A stretch of DNA of 18,282 bases from assembly GCA_964553035.1 (NCBI GenBank), contig CAZKJH010000077.1:1-18282 (forward strand), written 5' to 3'. Positions 15,645-18,282 of the stretch are shown one piece after another (position 1 is the stretch's first letter; every line of letters begins with the position of its first letter). The position numbers and the translations under genes were made by a program. This stretch comes from JBBQIY01 sp964553035 (GTDB lineage: Bacteria; Verrucomicrobiota; Kiritimatiellia; RFP12; UBA3636). Under the pieces are notes generated by a model, which saw only the letters and a list, made by a program, of their open reading frames with translations, had not been told where the DNA came from and made no database searches.

Positions 15645-16331
15645 TTACTGCTTTCCTAATCCTAGCGCGACATAATACAGCACAACGCCATAATGTACAA
15701 GGGTTCCACCGAGAACGAAGAGATGCCAGACGGCATGCATGTATTTGACGTGTTTCATTGCATAGAAGACAACGCCAAGTGAGTAGATAATGCCGCCGGC
15801 GGCGATCCACAGGACAGCCGTTGTCCCCATCGCCTTCCAGAGCGGATAAACTGCCACTAGTACCATCCAGCCCATGAACAAGTAAGTGGCAGTGGAGAAT
15901 CGTGGATATTTGTTAACGAAAAGACACTGGAAGGTAATGCCGAAAATGGCAATGGCCCAGACAACGCCAAAGATGCTCCAAGCCCACCCAGGGCTGTAGG
16001 GACGGATACCACCGAGACAAAAAGGCGTGTAGCTACCCGCGATGAGCAGGTAGATGGCTGAGTGGTCGAAGATGTTGAGGAGATCCTTGACTCGGGGTGT
16101 TTTGACGGCATGATAGAGCGTTGAACACAGATACAAAATGAACATGGATATGCCATAGATGCTGACGCTGACAATACTCCAGACATTGTGTCGGAATGCG
16201 GCGAACATCACGGCAACACATAGGCAGGCAACGGATAAAAACGCACCGATTCCATGCGTGACAGCATTGGCAACTTCTTCGCTGGCTGTTTGCTCTCTTC
16301 TTTCAAGTGTTTTCGAATCTTCGTCTGGCAT
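15645..16331 (-). CDS. Hemolysin III-family (YqfA/PAQR-like) seven-helix membrane protein
   Basis: The protein has 228 residues from the ATG at 16331; a TTG at 16340 would add three residues. It belongs to the hemolysin III/YqfA branch of the CREST superfamily, multi-pass inner-membrane proteins with a putative metal site. Conserved features are EEVANAVTHGIGA near the N-terminus (His26), STLYH (His74), FDHSAIYLLIAGSYTPF (Asp89, His90) and MHAVWH (His199, His203). Seven hydrophobic segments are visible. The family's substrate is not well established. Related eukaryotic receptors and ceramidase-like enzymes suggest lipid or amide chemistry, and YqfA-type proteins have been tied to membrane-lipid homeostasis. 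Its position between cdsA and lpxI, 7 bases from the latter, supports a role in membrane lipid biology over haemolysis. Confidence 0.9.
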   Translation of the reverse strand: MPDEDSKTLERREQTASEEVANAVTHGIGAFLSVACLCVAVMFAAFRHNVWSIVSVSIYGISMFILYLCSTLYHAVKTPRVKDLLNIFDHSAIYLLIAGSYTPFCLGGIRPYSPGWAWSIFGVVWAIAIFGITFQCLFVNKYPRFSTATYLFMGWMVLVAVYPLWKAMGTTAVLWIAAGGIIYSLGVVFYAMKHVKYMHAVWHLFVLGGTLVHYGVVLYYVALGLGKQ

Positions 16332-16396
16332 TGTCTTCAATTTTGTCTTGTGGGGCCATCGTTACAGGAGCCTTTTCGATTGTTTTTGCGTTCTCG

Positions 16397-17296
16397 CTAC
16401 TTCAGAAACGCTAAGATGTAGAGGTAGGCGAAAGGTGCGGAGAATAGCAGGCTGTCGAGAATGTCGAGTATGCCTCCCATTCCGGGGAAGCGGCAACTGG
16501 AGTCCTTGACGTTCACTGAGCGTTTGATCAGCGACTCGGCTAAGTCGCCGAGAACGCCGGTTGTGGTGAGGAGGATGGGAAGTATCAGCGCATGAATAAG
16601 GGGGTAGTTCATTTCGCCGAGTTTGCCGCCACCATAGCGTTTCGCGCAAGCCCAGAAGACGAGGCTAATAATGACGGAAAAAAGGTAGCCTCCCCAAAGA
16701 CCCTCTACAGATTTCTTGGGAGAGATTTCGGGGATGAGCTTGCGTTTCCCGAATTTCATGCCCACGGCGTAGGCACCAATGTCACTGAACTTGACGATCG
16801 CGATAAACAGGATAATCGCAAGGCGTCCCGTGTAGTTAGTGGCTCCACTGGGGTAGGTTTTCCACTCGAAGGCGATGTGGAGAATAAAGCTTAACAATAC
16901 GGCCACGTACCAAAATCCAGCATAGCTGAGGGCGAACGTCTCCATTGCACGCTCCGTCTTTCTGCGGAACACGCCTCGAACGAGAAGGATGGCAGGCGTA
17001 AGACTGAGGATGACGCTCGACATATCCATTTTCCCCAGAGAGGAAACAACGGGGTACAGGTTAGAAAAAACAGGAGACTCCGCAGCCGAGCATACGAGGA
17101 AAGCAAATCCGCAAATCGTTGTGGGCGTCAGGTCGTATCGATGTCCGCTGTGGCTGATCATTTCGCTGAACTCCATCTGCGCCAGTGCGAAGAGAACAAA
17201 CAGCATGAGCAGGTGTGTCCAGGCTGGTAGAAAAAATAGAACAGAAAGAACAACAGCGACGAAAGATGTTCCAGTAATGAATCGATGTTTTAGCAT
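16397..17296 (-). CDS. cdsA: Phosphatidate cytidylyltransferase
   Basis: It makes CDP-diacylglycerol from phosphatidic acid and CTP, the entry to phospholipid synthesis, in the inner membrane. The 299 residues contain about eight hydrophobic segments. The family motifs are present: FSDIGAYAVGMKFGKRKL (170-187), ISPKKSVEGLWGG (191-203), GDLAESLIKRSVNVKD (250-265) and PGMGGILDILDSL (271-283). Compared with the common signature, PGHGGxxDRxD reads PGMGGILDILD, with His replaced by Met and Arg by Ile. This variant leaves the catalytic Asp residues intact. The start overlaps the uppS stop by 7 bases, the common uppS-cdsA arrangement, so translation is probably coupled. A gap of 56 to 65 bases separates it from the hemolysin III-like gene. 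Confidence 0.95.
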   Translation of the reverse strand: MLKHRFITGTSFVAVVLSVLFFLPAWTHLLMLFVLFALAQMEFSEMISHSGHRYDLTPTTICGFAFLVCSAAESPVFSNLYPVVSSLGKMDMSSVILSLTPAILLVRGVFRRKTERAMETFALSYAGFWYVAVLLSFILHIAFEWKTYPSGATNYTGRLAIILFIAIVKFSDIGAYAVGMKFGKRKLIPEISPKKSVEGLWGGYLFSVIISLVFWACAKRYGGGKLGEMNYPLIHALILPILLTTTGVLGDLAESLIKRSVNVKDSSCRFPGMGGILDILDSLLFSAPFAYLYILAFLK

Positions 17297-18030
17297 TTTG
17301 CCTTGCCTTCTGATGCCTTCGGGATTTTTTTGATGCCGCCAAAGCGTCGATTGCGTTTTGTGAATTCTTCAATTGCTGCATCAAAGTCAGCCTCCGTGAA
17401 GTCAGGCCAGAAGGTGTCGGTAAAATACAGTTCACTGTAGGCACTCTGCCAGAGTAGAAAATTGCTCAGTCGGATCTCACCACTCGTTCGGATGATGAAG
17501 TCAGGATCGGGGAGATCGGGGAGATACAGTGCATTCGCAACGGCCGCCTCGTCGATCTTGGCGGGATCGATTTTACCTTCGCAGGCTGCTTGCGCCAGTT
17601 GTCGTGCCGCATTTGCGATCTCGGTACGAGCACCATAGCTCAGTGCGAGGACGAGAGTTGCCTCTGTGTATTTTTCCGTTGCGGCTTCAATGCGGATGAG
17701 CAAGTTGTTGATTGTTTTGGGGAGATCGGACCGTCTTCCCAATACCCGCAAGCGAATCTTGTTGTCGTGGAATTCTTTTTCGTTTCGTTCTAAAAAGGTT
17801 CCAAGCAAGGCCATGAGTGCTTTGACCTCGATGGCAGGGCGAGACCAGTTCTCGACGCTGAAGGCATAGAGGGTCAGGTACCGGATGCCGTGTCGGCGTG
17901 CAGCACGAATCGTTCTACGGACGGTTTCGGCACCTGCTTCATGGCCGCGTAGACGCGGTTTCCCCTGAGCTTTTGCCCAGCGACCGTTTCCGTCCATGAT
18001 GATGGCGACATGTGTTGGTTTTAGATTCAT
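17290..18030 (-). CDS. uppS: Undecaprenyl diphosphate synthase (cis-prenyltransferase)
   Basis: It adds isopentenyl units in cis to farnesyl diphosphate to make the C55 carrier used for peptidoglycan and polysaccharide assembly. The 246 residues carry the complete family pattern: HVAIIMDGNGRWAK (7-20) with catalytic Asp13, GHEAGAETVRR (29-39), YAFSVENWSRP (55-65), and RTSGEIRLSNFLLWQSAYSE (181-200) followed by LYF and DTFWPDF. The usual RTGGE or RTSGE and QxRLSNF are nearly canonical, with Ile at the Gln position. It is the first gene of the leftward cluster, preceded by a good promoter whose predicted start leaves a leader of only about 17 to 20 bases with no Shine-Dalgarno. Confidence 0.96.
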   Translation of the reverse strand: MNLKPTHVAIIMDGNGRWAKAQGKPRLRGHEAGAETVRRTIRAARRHGIRYLTLYAFSVENWSRPAIEVKALMALLGTFLERNEKEFHDNKIRLRVLGRRSDLPKTINNLLIRIEAATEKYTEATLVLALSYGARTEIANAARQLAQAACEGKIDPAKIDEAAVANALYLPDLPDPDFIIRTSGEIRLSNFLLWQSAYSELYFTDTFWPDFTEADFDAAIEEFTKRNRRFGGIKKIPKASEGKAKC

Positions 18031-18054
18031 ATTGGGGTGTTGCTGAAGGCACCA

Positions 18055-18083
18055 ATTGTAGCACAGTCCTCTCGTTGCTACAA
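18055..18083 (-). promoter_or_regulatory. Promoter of the uppS-cdsA-hlyIII-lpxI-lpxB cluster
   Basis: On the minus strand TTGTAG (18078-18083) is followed after exactly 17 bases by TACAAT (18055-18060), five of six matches to the -10 consensus. TG sits one base upstream of the -10, giving an extended -10 element. It lies 25 bases before the uppS ATG. Confidence 0.6.
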
Positions 18084-18103
18084 GGCGTTCATGCCGGTTT
18101 TTC

Positions 18104-18119
18104 GTAATCGGTTAGTGAC
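18104..18119 (-). repeat. Short intergenic motif, copy 2
   Basis: On the minus strand this reads GTCACTAACCGATTAC, matching 38-53 on the plus strand at 15 of 16 positions. AATGCCCCC precedes it, resembling AATGCC upstream of the other copy. The remainder of 18031-18282 has no open frame I can support, only a small GCGGC-TTT-GCCGC hairpin near 18220-18232. Confidence 0.4.
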
Positions 18120-18282
18120 CGGGGGCATTAATGGACTGGACATACTTTACCTTGCGCTCCTAAGCCTTTGTCGCGAGCTTTGTCGAATCCAATTAGCAGT
18201 GAGACTTAGGTGGATTGGAGCGGCTTTGCCGCCAATGTGCGCGCCCATCGGTCGCTCGAAACACCGTGTGATAATCGCGCCG

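Noticed and set aside
18121..18282. Start of another gene or a tRNA at the right edge
   Set aside because: No frame stays open over a useful length with a start and ribosome binding site, and no cloverleaf could be built; only a small GCGGC hairpin is seen.

Overview
The window is an ordinary-looking bacterial chromosome segment from a Gram-negative organism: it carries two lipid A genes (lpxI, lpxB) plus uppS and cdsA. LpxI used for the UDP-diacylglucosamine step, an SGNH esterase of the carbohydrate-esterase type, several secreted GHL10-type proteins and the sequence style of CdsA (PGMGGILD instead of PGHGGxxD) suggest a member of the PVC group, perhaps Kiritimatiellota, Lentisphaerota or Verrucomicrobiota. 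That placement is inference; no rRNA or taxonomic marker is present.

Layout. Positions 1-164 are non-coding. A stand-alone SGNH/GDSL hydrolase (165-791, +) follows. Next is a divergent locus around a 95-bp intergenic region (6891-6985). Leftward it encodes a membrane glycosyltransferase of the PgaC/HasA/NodC type with an N-terminal zinc ribbon (5409-6890), then, overlapping it, a 1513-residue membrane-anchored protein (886-5427). That large protein combines a polysaccharide-deacetylase-like domain, two copies of a lectin-like plus GH18-like module, and TPRs. Rightward lie a RecA/KaiC-like ATPase (6986-7888), an ExeA-like AAA ATPase (7934-8761), a secreted GHL10 protein (8758-11049) and a small single-pass membrane protein (11079-11420). 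A second GHL10 protein (11431-13365, -) converges on this operon. I read 886-13365 as one exopolysaccharide synthesis, export and processing locus. In it the usual catalytic residues of the deacetylase and GH18-like domains of the big protein appear to be lost, and two P-loop ATPases are supplied beside the synthase. This is the most interesting part of the window.

The right third is a leftward envelope-biogenesis cluster, read uppS - cdsA - hemolysin III-like membrane protein - lpxI - lpxB (18030 down to 13578). A good extended -10 promoter lies immediately before uppS. UppS makes the undecaprenyl carrier, CdsA makes CDP-diacylglycerol, and LpxI and LpxB perform consecutive steps of lipid A synthesis, so the cluster supplies lipid carriers, phospholipid and outer-membrane lipid. 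Positions 18031-18282 hold the promoter and a short sequence motif that recurs at the left edge of the window, but no gene I can support. There is no rRNA, tRNA, CRISPR array, insertion sequence or phage gene that I can see. No gap without a gene exceeds 300 bases.
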